This document shows, piece by piece, positions 1 to 5,609 of a stretch of 5,609 bases of DNA. The DNA is from an uncultured Odoribacter sp. GTDB taxonomy: Bacteria > Bacteroidota > Bacteroidia > Bacteroidales > Marinifilaceae. The notes under the pieces were generated by a model that was given only the letters and a program-made list of their open reading frames with translations, was not told where the DNA came from and ran no database searches. The stretch is from positions 1 to 5,609 of the forward strand of contig CAMWQQ010000125.1 of NCBI GenBank assembly GCA_947176455.1, given 5' to 3'. Positions within the stretch are counted from its first letter, which is position 1. Each line of letters starts with the position of its first letter. The translations under genes were made by a program, and so were the position numbers.

Positions 1-1831
1 GCGCGATGGGACCGAATCTGCCGATGCGCACGCTGACTGTTTCGCCCGTGGCGGGTTCCGTACCCAGAATGCGTTGTCCGCTGTTCCGTTCTGAGTTCTT
101 CAACGTGGATTCCACGGTTTTGTGGAAAGGGGTATAAAATTCACCAATCATTTTTTGCCATTCCACCGAGCCTTCGGCGATGTGGTCCAGCGATTCTTCC
201 GCTCCGGCGGTGAAATTGTAGTCCATAATGTCCTTGAAATGCACGGAAAGGAAGTCCGTCACCACCATACCCATATCGGAAGGGAAAAGTTTTTTCTTTT
301 CCGCGCCGAAAATCTTCCGGATAGCCTTTACCTTGATGTCCGCACCCTTCAATTCGATTTGTTCCAATTGCCTTGGCGCACCGTCCCGGGATTCCCGGAT
401 GATGTATCCCCGGTTTTGGATAGTCGTGATGGTCGGGGCGTATGTGGAAGGACGGCCGATGCCCAGCGCCTCCATTTTCTTCACCAGGCTTGCCTCCGTA
501 TAACGCGGGGGATGCTGGGAATATTGTTCCAGCGCGGTGATTTGCCGGCGGCTTAACAGGTCGTTCTTGTTCAATGCCGGCAACAGGTCGTTCTGTTCGT
601 CATCGGCTTCATCGTCGTGCGATTCCATATATACTTTCAGAAAGCCGTCAAAAATGATGACTTCTCCGGTGGCGATAAACGGCGTGGAATGGTTGGACAG
701 GCGAATCGTGACGTTTGTCTTTTCCAGTTTCGCATCTGCCATTTGTGAAGCCAAGGTCCGCTTGTAAATCAGGTCGTACAGTTGTTTCTCGTTGCGGTCG
801 CCTTCGATTTCCGGTCGATTCATATAGGTAGGCCGAATGGCTTCGTGGGCTTCCTGGGCACCTTTCGTCTTGGTGGAGAAGTTCCGGGATTTGGAATATT
901 TTTCTCCTAAGGTTTCGCAGATGACTGCTTTTGCGCTCCGGATAGCCAGGTCGGAAAGGTTGACGGAGTCGGTACGCATATAGGTGATGAATCCGTGTTC
1001 ATATAGCTTCTGGGCGACAGACATGGTCTGGGACACCGAAAAGCCCAGTTTCCGGGAGGCTTCCTGTTGCAACGTGGAAGTGGTGAACGGCGGAGCCGGT
1101 TTCCGGACGGAAGGCTTGGTTTCAATGCTGTCCACCTGGAAAGTCGCCTCTTTGCAGGCTTGCAGATAGTTCAGCGTGGCATCCTTGTCGGCGAACCGTT
1201 CCTGTACCTCGGCTTTCAACTGCGACTTGTCGGCAGTCTCAAAAGTACCGGTGACGCGGTAATACGCCTGTTCCTTGAATGCGTTGATTTCCCTTTCGCG
1301 CTCTACGATGAGTTTCACGGCAACGGACTGTACCCGTCCGGCGGAAAGGTTGGGTTTCACTTTCCTCCACAGCACCGGCGACATTTCGAATCCCACCAAA
1401 CGGTCCAATACCCGGCGCGCCTGCTGGGCGTCCACCAAGTTCTTGTCGATGTTCCGGGGATTCTGTATGGCGTGCAGAATGGCGTCTTGAGTGATTTCGT
1501 GGAAAACGATGCGCTTGGTGTTTTCCGGTTTTAATGCCAATACTTCAAACAGGTGCCAGGCAATGGCTTCTCCCTCCCGGTCCTCATCGGACGCTAACCA
1601 TACGGTCTTTGCCTCCTTTGCCAGAGCCTTCAGCTCTTTGACCACTGTTTTCTTGTCGGAAGATATTTCGTATTTGGGCTGGAAATTGTGCTCGATGTCT
1701 ATTCCTAGATCCTTTTTCTCCAAATCGCGGATGTGTCCGAAACTCGATTTTACGGTAAAGCCGTTGCCTAAAAATTTCTCAATGGTTTTGGCTTTTGCCG
1801 GAGACTCCACTATCACTAAATTCTCAATCAT
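1..1831 (-). CDS. topA: DNA topoisomerase I (type IA), 3' end outside window
   Basis: Type IA topoisomerase, which relaxes negatively supercoiled DNA by passing strands through a transient 5'-phosphotyrosyl break. The visible part is 610 codons in one unbroken frame from ATG at 1831. The N-terminal TOPRIM domain (about residues 4-120) carries LVIVESPAKAK with Glu9 and the D-E-D-R-E metal motif at Asp82, Asp84 and Glu86. The topoisomerase core follows, with LSAGRVQSVAVKLIVERE (162-179), the catalytic tyrosine at Tyr284 in FITYMRTDS, HEAIRP (329-334) and the YTEASLVKKMEALGIGRPS block (from 444). The C-terminal DNA-binding repeat region begins near residue 590 (IGRFGP) and continues beyond the window. 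The start is chosen because the TOPRIM strand begins only four residues later. Tyr284 lies earlier than in E. coli TopA (Tyr319), because the spacing from Glu9 to the D-x-D-x-E motif is shorter, as in other Bacteroidetes. No frameshift or missing catalytic residue was seen. It is transcribed divergently from the exported gene pair. Confidence 0.97.
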   Translation of the reverse strand, partial: MIENLVIVESPAKAKTIEKFLGNGFTVKSSFGHIRDLEKKDLGIDIEHNFQPKYEISSDKKTVVKELKALAKEAKTVWLASDEDREGEAIAWHLFEVLALKPENTKRIVFHEITQDAILHAIQNPRNIDKNLVDAQQARRVLDRLVGFEMSPVLWRKVKPNLSAGRVQSVAVKLIVEREREINAFKEQAYYRVTGTFETADKSQLKAEVQERFADKDATLNYLQACKEATFQVDSIETKPSVRKPAPPFTTSTLQQEASRKLGFSVSQTMSVAQKLYEHGFITYMRTDSVNLSDLAIRSAKAVICETLGEKYSKSRNFSTKTKGAQEAHEAIRPTYMNRPEIEGDRNEKQLYDLIYKRTLASQMADAKLEKTNVTIRLSNHSTPFIATGEVIIFDGFLKVYMESHDDEADDEQNDLLPALNKNDLLSRRQITALEQYSQHPPRYTEASLVKKMEALGIGRPSTYAPTITTIQNRGYIIRESRDGAPRQLEQIELKGADIKVKAIRKIFGAEKKKLFPSDMGMVVTDFLSVHFKDIMDYNFTAGAEESLDHIAEGSVEWQKMIGEFYTPFHKTVESTLKNSERNSGQRILGTEPATGETVSVRIGRFGPIA

Positions 1832-1888
1832 ATACTTCCAAAGTAGCAGGTACGTCACATACCCAAGTTAACATTTTGAAATCGGGTA

Positions 1889-1896
1889 CAAACCTA
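1889..1896 (-). promoter_or_regulatory. Putative Bacteroidetes -7 box for topA
   Basis: On the minus strand this reads TAGGTTTG, an exact match to the TAnnTTTG -7 element of Bacteroidetes housekeeping promoters. It lies 57 bp upstream of the topA ATG, so transcription would start about 50 nt before the gene. No clear TTTG or TTG -33 element is visible at the expected distance (around plus-strand 1911-1925), so the call rests on the -7 box and its position. Confidence 0.5.
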
Positions 1897-1999
1897 CGAA
1901 AAAAAAATGAAATCCTTACATCTTTCGCGTTATCGTATCTTAATAAAGCGGTTGTCTGGAGCATTCTGGAAAGGCGTGGTGAAAAATGGCGGAAATAAT

Positions 2000-2029
2000 T
2001 TTGATATTTAATTAGTTTGATTATTTAAT
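2000..2029 (+). repeat. Imperfect direct repeat upstream of exported gene pair
   Basis: TTTGATATTTAAT (2000-2012) recurs as TTTGATTATTTAAT (2016-2029), with 16 bp between starts. The two copies sit just before the proposed -7 box of the exported gene pair. They could be a regulator-binding site or an AT-rich upstream element, or a chance product of local AT richness. Nothing in the window identifies a regulator. Confidence 0.35.
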
Positions 2030-2043
2030 ATACCATACTTTTG
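2016..2043 (+). promoter_or_regulatory. Putative promoter of the exported gene pair
   Basis: TACTTTTG at 2036-2043 is an exact TAnnTTTG match, and TTTG at 2016-2019 is a candidate -33 element. The 16-bp spacing between them is a little shorter than usual for Bacteroidetes promoters. Transcription would start around 2046-2050, giving a leader of only about 10-15 nt before the ATG at 2060. That short leader fits a gene with no visible Shine-Dalgarno sequence, which is common in Bacteroidetes. Confidence 0.5.
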
Positions 2044-2059
2044 GACAAAAATCTACGGC

Positions 2060-2671
2060 ATGAAAATGAAATTATGCTTGTGCGTGGCGTTGTTGTTACC
2101 GCTATTTTCCGCAGGAGCCGATTTAGTGGAGGGGGTTATTTACCTGAAAGGGGGAAAAAGTATCGAATTTTCGGGGGGTGACCGTATACGTATTCCCAAG
2201 AAGCACAGGGACGTCAAGGCATTTCGGAATGTTTTCACCAAGTCGAAGCAAAAAGAGGTGTATCCGATGTCGGAAATCGATTCGCTGGTCTGCTGGCATC
2301 CGCGTACTCCCGAATACCGGCGGAAGTTCATCCCGGCGGAGGGAGTCGGTTGGTGCTGGGTGTATTTCCAGACGCCGCACATACTTGCCTGCGTGTATGC
2401 CGGAAAAGGATATGGAGTCGCTTCCAGCGGTGGCGTCCAGATTTGGCAGCGGCGAAGGTGGTTCAGTCACTCGAGGGTAGCGTATTATCTGCAGAAGCAG
2501 GGAGATGCCTCCTATTATTCGGTTGGACGGCTGAAACCGGGCAAGGCGTTCCGGGAACGGCTCTGTCGCTATGTTGCCGACGACCCGGCATTGTGCGCGC
2601 GCATCCGCACTTCCAATACGTGGTGTGACAAGACGTTGCTGATGTTGCAGGAATATAAAATTGGGAATTAA
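2060..2671 (+). CDS. Exported protein of unknown function, 203 aa
   Basis: Not recognised as a named family. Residues 1-20 form a signal peptide: basic MKMK, a hydrophobic stretch (LCLCVALLLPLF) and a likely signal peptidase I site after SAGA. There is no lipobox cysteine at the cleavage point, so it is probably periplasmic or surface-exposed rather than a lipoprotein. The mature part begins with a beta-rich segment (EGVIYLKGGKSIEF, 24-37), then YPMSEIDSLVCW (68-79), LACVYAG (109-115), a Y-Y-L-Q-K-Q-G-D strand (142-149) and a helical tail (about 160-200). The tail, with its R-x-x-L-C-R-Y-V-A-D-D-P-A-L pattern and terminal EYK, resembles a layout I recall from many secreted Bacteroidetes proteins of unknown function. 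The mature protein has six cysteines (78, 99, 111, 169, 179, 189), so disulfides are possible. ATG at 2060 is used; ATG at 2066 would also leave an intact signal peptide. It is the first gene of a pair with the next, distantly similar gene. Confidence 0.8.
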   Translation: MKMKLCLCVALLLPLFSAGADLVEGVIYLKGGKSIEFSGGDRIRIPKKHRDVKAFRNVFTKSKQKEVYPMSEIDSLVCWHPRTPEYRRKFIPAEGVGWCWVYFQTPHILACVYAGKGYGVASSGGVQIWQRRRWFSHSRVAYYLQKQGDASYYSVGRLKPGKAFRERLCRYVADDPALCARIRTSNTWCDKTLLMLQEYKIGN

Positions 2672-2688
2672 TCTTAAATGATAGAACT

Positions 2689-3381
2689 ATGAAAAAAATC
2701 TTGTTTTTGGTGACGGGAATATTGTGCGTATGCGCCTTGCGGCAGGCGAATGCTCAAAAGGTGAAAGACCAGGAGTTTCGCCACGTGGTGGTGACGCTGA
2801 CATCGGGCGAAAAGGTGGAAGGTTACGTGAAAAGGGGCTGGCACGCTGAAGCCTCCCTATTAAAGAAAAGCAATTATTCCTTTAAGCTGACCCCGACGCC
2901 GGACAGCAAGGAGTCGACGAAATACACGGCGGACGAGGTGGTCAGCATCGACTATACGGAAAAGACGGAGGATGCGCCCGACGGTCTCCGCTGGGAGGCG
3001 CGCCAAATTGCTTCTCCCGGCTTCGGCAACCGCTACCGGACGATACGTCGGTTGGTGTGTTTATATAAGACGGGGGAACACGCCTCCATATATTGGTGGA
3101 AAGATTGGGTCGTGCAAACGAACGGAAGCGGACAGCGGCGTTACTTGGCGACTTTTTACGGCATCCGTTTCCACGACGAAGGCGAGGAGGGAGAGATTGT
3201 GTACATCCCTATGCTGGTCAACAGCGTGTTGCTAAAGCACAAGAAGCCCGGTTTGCAAAAGTTTGCCAAGGGTTGGTTCAAGGGCAAGGAAGGCAAGGCG
3301 CACAAGAAAGAGGCGAAGCAGGATGACGCTTGGATGCTGGATATGTACGAAGCCTATCTGGAGCAACAAAACGGGAAATAA
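2689..3381 (+). CDS. Exported basic protein of unknown function, 230 aa
   Basis: Not recognised as a named family. The signal peptide is clear: MKK, a hydrophobic core (ILFLVTGILCVCAL) and a probable cleavage after Q-A-N-A (residue 22), with no lipobox cysteine at that site. The mature part opens with VVVTLTSGEKVEGYV (33-47), a strand-turn-strand motif like the start of its upstream neighbour. YTADEVVSIDYTEK (79-92) and LVCLYKTG (122-129) also line up in order with YPMSEIDSLVCW and LACVYAGK in that neighbour. This suggests two diverged copies of one fold. The C-terminus (183-211) is rich in Lys (HKKPGLQKFAKGWFKGKEGK and on), so it is strongly basic, and it ends in a short helix (DDAWMLDMYEAYLEQQ). 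Only one cysteine (124) lies in the mature part, against six in the neighbour. It starts 17 bp after the upstream stop without an obvious ribosome binding site, and a strong terminator follows, so the two genes are probably one transcript. Confidence 0.82.
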   Translation: MKKILFLVTGILCVCALRQANAQKVKDQEFRHVVVTLTSGEKVEGYVKRGWHAEASLLKKSNYSFKLTPTPDSKESTKYTADEVVSIDYTEKTEDAPDGLRWEARQIASPGFGNRYRTIRRLVCLYKTGEHASIYWWKDWVVQTNGSGQRRYLATFYGIRFHDEGEEGEIVYIPMLVNSVLLKHKKPGLQKFAKGWFKGKEGKAHKKEAKQDDAWMLDMYEAYLEQQNGK

Positions 3382-3385
3382 AACA

Positions 3386-3402
3386 ATCGGTTTGCAAACG
3401 AT
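3386..3402. repeat. Short near-palindrome between convergent genes
   Basis: ATCGGTTTGCAAACGAT is an inverted repeat around TTTGCAAA with one unpaired base. Read on the minus strand it is followed by TGTTTTATTT, so it might act as a weak terminator for the lspA-MATE transcript, which otherwise has none visible. The stem is short and bulged, so this is tentative. Confidence 0.25.
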
Positions 3403-3406
3403 ATTG

Positions 3407-3434
3407 GTCCGCTCTTTGCGAGCGGACTTTTTTT
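3407..3434 (+). terminator. Intrinsic terminator after exported gene pair
   Basis: An 8-bp perfect stem GTCCGCTC / GAGCGGAC (3407-3414 with 3420-3427) encloses a 5-nt loop TTTGC and is followed directly by seven T (3428-3434). It begins 25 bp past the stop codon of the second exported gene. On the minus strand the hairpin is not followed by a T-run, so it should work only for the plus-strand operon. Confidence 0.9.
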
Positions 3435-3450
3435 GTTCACTCTAAGATTT

Positions 3451-4824
3451 TTAACGGCTGGCGGATTGCAGGGCAAATGCCTTGCGACGGATGATTGCGT
3501 ATGCTGTGCAGACGGCGACGCCGGTGATGACCCACGATATGGGATAGACGGAGAGCAGTGTTTCGTAGCTTCTGGACAGGGGGACGACGGCGAAAATCCA
3601 GACCAGTCGCAACAGGCAGGTTCCGAATATCGTCAACACTGTGGGCGTCATGGAGTAGCCGATGCCCCGTAGCGCCGCACCGCTGATTTCGTAGCTACTG
3701 GCGATAAACTGGAACAACAGCACGTATTCCATACGGAGTGCGGCATATCGGATGATTTCGGGTTCGGAGGTAAAGAAGCCGATGAAAAAATCCTTTTGCC
3801 ATACGATGAGCACGTTAAAGAAAGCGCATCCGGCAATGCTGAGCAACATGCTTTGCCGGAAGATGCTCTTGCAACGTTCGATTTGTCCGGCTCCGTAATT
3901 CTGGCTGGTGAAAGCCACGGCAGCCTGGGCGAAGGCGCTGATGACGAAATAGCAGTAGTATTCGTAGTTGAGTGCCGACGACGACCCGGCGACGGCTGCC
4001 GAACCGAATGAATTAATCGTGGCAAGCACGAAGACGTTGGAAATGGAGAAGACCATGCCTTGCAGTCCGGCGGGAACCCCGATTTTCAGTATTTTCCGCA
4101 ATTCCGTCCGCGATACGGACAGCTTTCGTAAATTCAGCCGGAAGATTCCCTGCTCGTGTGTCAGGAAATACACGATAATGGCGGCGTTGACGAGATTCGA
4201 TATGACGGTGGCGATGGCAACTCCCGCCACGCTCATGTCGAAGACGATGACCAGCAGGAGGTTCAGTCCCACATTGACGAAGCCGGCAATCACCAGACTG
4301 TAAAACGGCCGTTTCGTGTCGCCCGTGCTCCGGAGAATGGCGGAGCCGAAATTGTATATCATCATGAACGGCATCCCGATAGAAAAGATGCGGAGGTAAA
4401 GCACGGCAAGGTCGATGACGTCCTCCGGTGTGTCCAGTGCCTCCAGAATGGGTTTGGCAATCAGCATCCCGACGGCGAGCAGAAAGATGCCACTTGCCAC
4501 GGCAATGACGGCGGTCGTTGAAATGGCGTTCCGGATGCCTTTTTCGTCTTTTTGTCCGATGTAATGGGCGATGACCACGTTGGCACCCACCGATATGCCG
4601 ATGAAAAGGTTGATGATCAGGCTGATGATTAGACCGTTGCTGCCGACAGCGGCAAGCGCCTGACTGCTGGCGAACTGCCAGACCACTGCGATGTCCACTG
4701 AGTTGAAGGATTGTTGCAGGATGCCGCTTGCAATCAAAGGCAAGGCGAACAGCAGCATTTTCCGGAAGATTCCGCCGTGAAGCATATCGATGCGGACGGC
4801 ACCGTTTGATTCCTTTTGGCTCAT
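3451..4824 (-). CDS. MATE family efflux transporter
   Basis: Inner-membrane antiporter of the MATE (multidrug and toxic compound extrusion) family, which exports drugs or metabolites in exchange for Na+ or H+. Its 457 residues and about 12 hydrophobic segments fit the family's usual size. The twofold internal repeat is visible. Half one has LALPLIASGILQQ-like TM1, ALAAVGSNGLIISLIINLFIG (57-77), SVGANVVIAHYIGQKDEK (78-95) and RSTGDTKRPFYSLV (165-178). Half two has VPAGLQGMVFSISN (250-263), AVAFTSQNYGAGQIERCK (302-319) and RGIGYSMTPTVLTIFG (386-401). The motif usually written D-x-x-x-V-G-R-F after TM1 reads DIAVVWQFA (44-52), so W-Q replaces G-R. The start lies 9 bp after the lspA stop, indicating cotranscription. 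The substrate cannot be told from sequence, and the ion-coupling subgroup is uncertain; it looks closer to the DinF/MepA-like branch than to NorM, by memory only. Confidence 0.93.
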   Translation of the reverse strand: MSQKESNGAVRIDMLHGGIFRKMLLFALPLIASGILQQSFNSVDIAVVWQFASSQALAAVGSNGLIISLIINLFIGISVGANVVIAHYIGQKDEKGIRNAISTTAVIAVASGIFLLAVGMLIAKPILEALDTPEDVIDLAVLYLRIFSIGMPFMMIYNFGSAILRSTGDTKRPFYSLVIAGFVNVGLNLLLVIVFDMSVAGVAIATVISNLVNAAIIVYFLTHEQGIFRLNLRKLSVSRTELRKILKIGVPAGLQGMVFSISNVFVLATINSFGSAAVAGSSSALNYEYYCYFVISAFAQAAVAFTSQNYGAGQIERCKSIFRQSMLLSIAGCAFFNVLIVWQKDFFIGFFTSEPEIIRYAALRMEYVLLFQFIASSYEISGAALRGIGYSMTPTVLTIFGTCLLRLVWIFAVVPLSRSYETLLSVYPISWVITGVAVCTAYAIIRRKAFALQSASR

Positions 4825-4833
4825 CGTGTGAAG

Positions 4834-5487
4834 TTATTCTTCGTTTCGGGCGGAAGTGCCGTCTTGTGCGGAAGGTTCTTTTTTATCCTTGAAAAAATTT
4901 CGATGAAACAGGAGCAACATCAGCACGCCGATAGTGATGTAGGAGTCCGCCAGATTGAACACCGGACGGAAAAAGATGAATTCCTGTCCGCCCCAACCGG
5001 GAACCCACGACGGGAAAGTGCCTTGCACCAACGGGAAATAGAGCATATCGACCACTCGTCCGTGCAGGAAAGAGGAGTAGCCCCCACCGTCGGGGAAAAG
5101 CGAGGCAACCTGATAATGGCTGTCATCGAAAATCAGTCCGTAGAAAAGACTGTCGAAGATGTTTCCGATAGCCCCGCAAAAAATCAGGGCAAAAGAGAAC
5201 ACCACCCCGAGCGGTGCTTTTTCCCTGACCAGTTTCAGAATGTACCACCCGATAGCTCCGACTGCGGCGATTCGGAACAGGCTCAACACCGTTTTTCCCC
5301 ACCTGCCGTCGCCCAGTTCCATGCCGAAAGCCATTCCGTTGTTCTCGACAAACAGGATTTTGAACCAGTTGCCGAAGACGCTGAATTCTTCCCCGAGCAT
5401 CATGTGGGTTTTAATCCACATTTTGACAGCTTGGTCGAGCACGAGCAAGGCGATAATGAAAAGGGCGAGTTTGTTCCGAACGCTCAT
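4834..5487 (-). CDS. lspA: Lipoprotein signal peptidase (signal peptidase II)
   Basis: Membrane aspartyl protease that cleaves the signal peptide of diacylglyceryl-prolipoproteins just before the lipid-modified cysteine. The family's conserved blocks appear in order: LDQAVKMWI with Asp18, VENNGMAFG with Asn50, GAIGNIFDS with Asn109 and Asp112, VVDMLYFP with Asp147, and FNLADSYITIGV with Asn178 and Asp181. Asp147 and Asp181 match the catalytic pair (Asp124 and Asp143 in Pseudomonas aeruginosa LspA). Four hydrophobic segments are visible (about 6-24, 66-86, 94-112, 180-196). At 217 residues it is longer than E. coli LspA (164). The excess lies mainly in two places: between Asp112 and Asp147 (35 residues against 9 in E. 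coli) and in VQGTFPSWVPGWGGQEFIFF (154-173) before the last motif. The usual Arg after GNxxD is Ser113. A charged, hydrophilic tail (200-217) ends the protein. Start ATG 5487 lies 24 bp after the upstream TraR/DksA-like gene, and the MATE gene follows after 9 bp. Confidence 0.97.
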   Translation of the reverse strand: MSVRNKLALFIIALLVLDQAVKMWIKTHMMLGEEFSVFGNWFKILFVENNGMAFGMELGDGRWGKTVLSLFRIAAVGAIGWYILKLVREKAPLGVVFSFALIFCGAIGNIFDSLFYGLIFDDSHYQVASLFPDGGGYSSFLHGRVVDMLYFPLVQGTFPSWVPGWGGQEFIFFRPVFNLADSYITIGVLMLLLFHRNFFKDKKEPSAQDGTSARNEE

Positions 5488-5511
5488 AAGATTGAATTGC
5501 TGTTTTTTCCG

Positions 5512-5609
5512 TTATCTTTCTTTTCTTTCTTTCGCTTCGATGCTTAACGTCGCATGAGGCACGGCACGGAGTCTTTCCTTGGAAATCAGTTTTCCCGTAG
5601 CCCTGCAGA
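5512..5609 (-). CDS. TraR/DksA-like protein, C-terminal end only
   Basis: Only the last 31 full codons are in the window; the 5' end lies beyond the right edge. The visible protein reads CRATGKLISKERLRAVPHAT, then LSIEAKERKER and a TAA stop at 5514-5512. The pattern C-x-x-x-G-x-x-I-x-x-x-R-L-x-A-x-P is that of the zinc-finger segment of TraR/DksA proteins, which bind RNA polymerase in its secondary channel and modulate transcription. In the canonical finger this segment reads C-x-x-C-G and later C-x-x-C. Here the second residue of the first pair is Thr, and the second pair is replaced by L-S-I-E, so three of the four ligand cysteines are absent. The position upstream of lspA matches a gene order I recall from Bacteroidetes genomes (ileS, TraR/DksA-like, lspA). 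The call rests on a short segment, but the match is specific. Confidence 0.8.
   Translation of the reverse strand, partial: CRATGKLISKERLRAVPHATLSIEAKERKER

Noticed and set aside
122..556. Plus-strand open frame of 144 codons opposite topA
   Set aside because: It is fully antisense to the intact topA reading frame, with no supporting motif or start signal. The same applies to the open frames at 1067-1534 and 1491-1871.
1..1831. Possible frameshift or pseudogene state of topA
   Set aside because: The frame is continuous from the ATG to the window edge, and residue counts at Tyr284, His329 and Tyr444 agree with their coordinates. The missing end is only the window boundary.
1795..1998. Small plus-strand open frame spanning the topA start and intergenic region
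   Set aside because: It overlaps the topA 5' end in antisense and has no promoter, ribosome binding site or recognisable product.
3968..4521. Plus-strand open frames opposite the MATE gene
   Set aside because: They are antisense to a complete MATE frame, and their translations show no recognisable domain or signal peptide.
4816..5547. Long plus-strand open frame (243 codons) opposite lspA
   Set aside because: It lies antisense to a complete lspA with all catalytic motifs. Its translation is rich in His, Gln, Glu and Asp with no domain pattern, typical of a reverse-complement shadow of a membrane protein.

Overview
The window looks like chromosomal DNA from a member of the Bacteroidales. Four things point there: the short topA product, the lspA product with a long insertion and a GN..D-S-x-F-Y-G signature, a TraR/DksA-like gene directly upstream of lspA, and TAnnTTTG boxes (the Bacteroidetes -7 promoter element) in the intergenic region. 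I cannot name the genus. No mobile element, CRISPR array, tRNA or rRNA was seen.

Layout: (1) 1-1831, minus strand: topA (DNA topoisomerase I), intact at its start and cut by the left window edge after 610 codons. (2) 1832-2059: a 228-bp divergent intergenic region with one TAnnTTTG box facing each way and an imperfect 16-bp-spaced direct repeat. (3) 2060-3381, plus strand: two adjacent genes for exported proteins of unknown function, 17 bp apart. They look like distant relatives of each other and form a small operon that ends in a strong intrinsic terminator at 3407-3434. (4) 3451-5609, minus strand: an operon read right to left. It holds the 3' end of a TraR/DksA-like gene, then lspA (lipoprotein signal peptidase) after 24 bp, then a MATE-family multidrug/metabolite exporter after 9 bp.

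Functionally the window is mostly housekeeping: relaxation of negative supercoils (TopA), lipoprotein maturation in the inner membrane (LspA), a probable RNA-polymerase-binding regulator (TraR/DksA-like) and efflux (MATE). The least understood part is the exported gene pair. The most distinctive sequence observations are that pair and the loss of three of the four expected zinc-ligand cysteines in the visible part of the TraR/DksA-like protein. I see no convincing evidence of a wholly new system.
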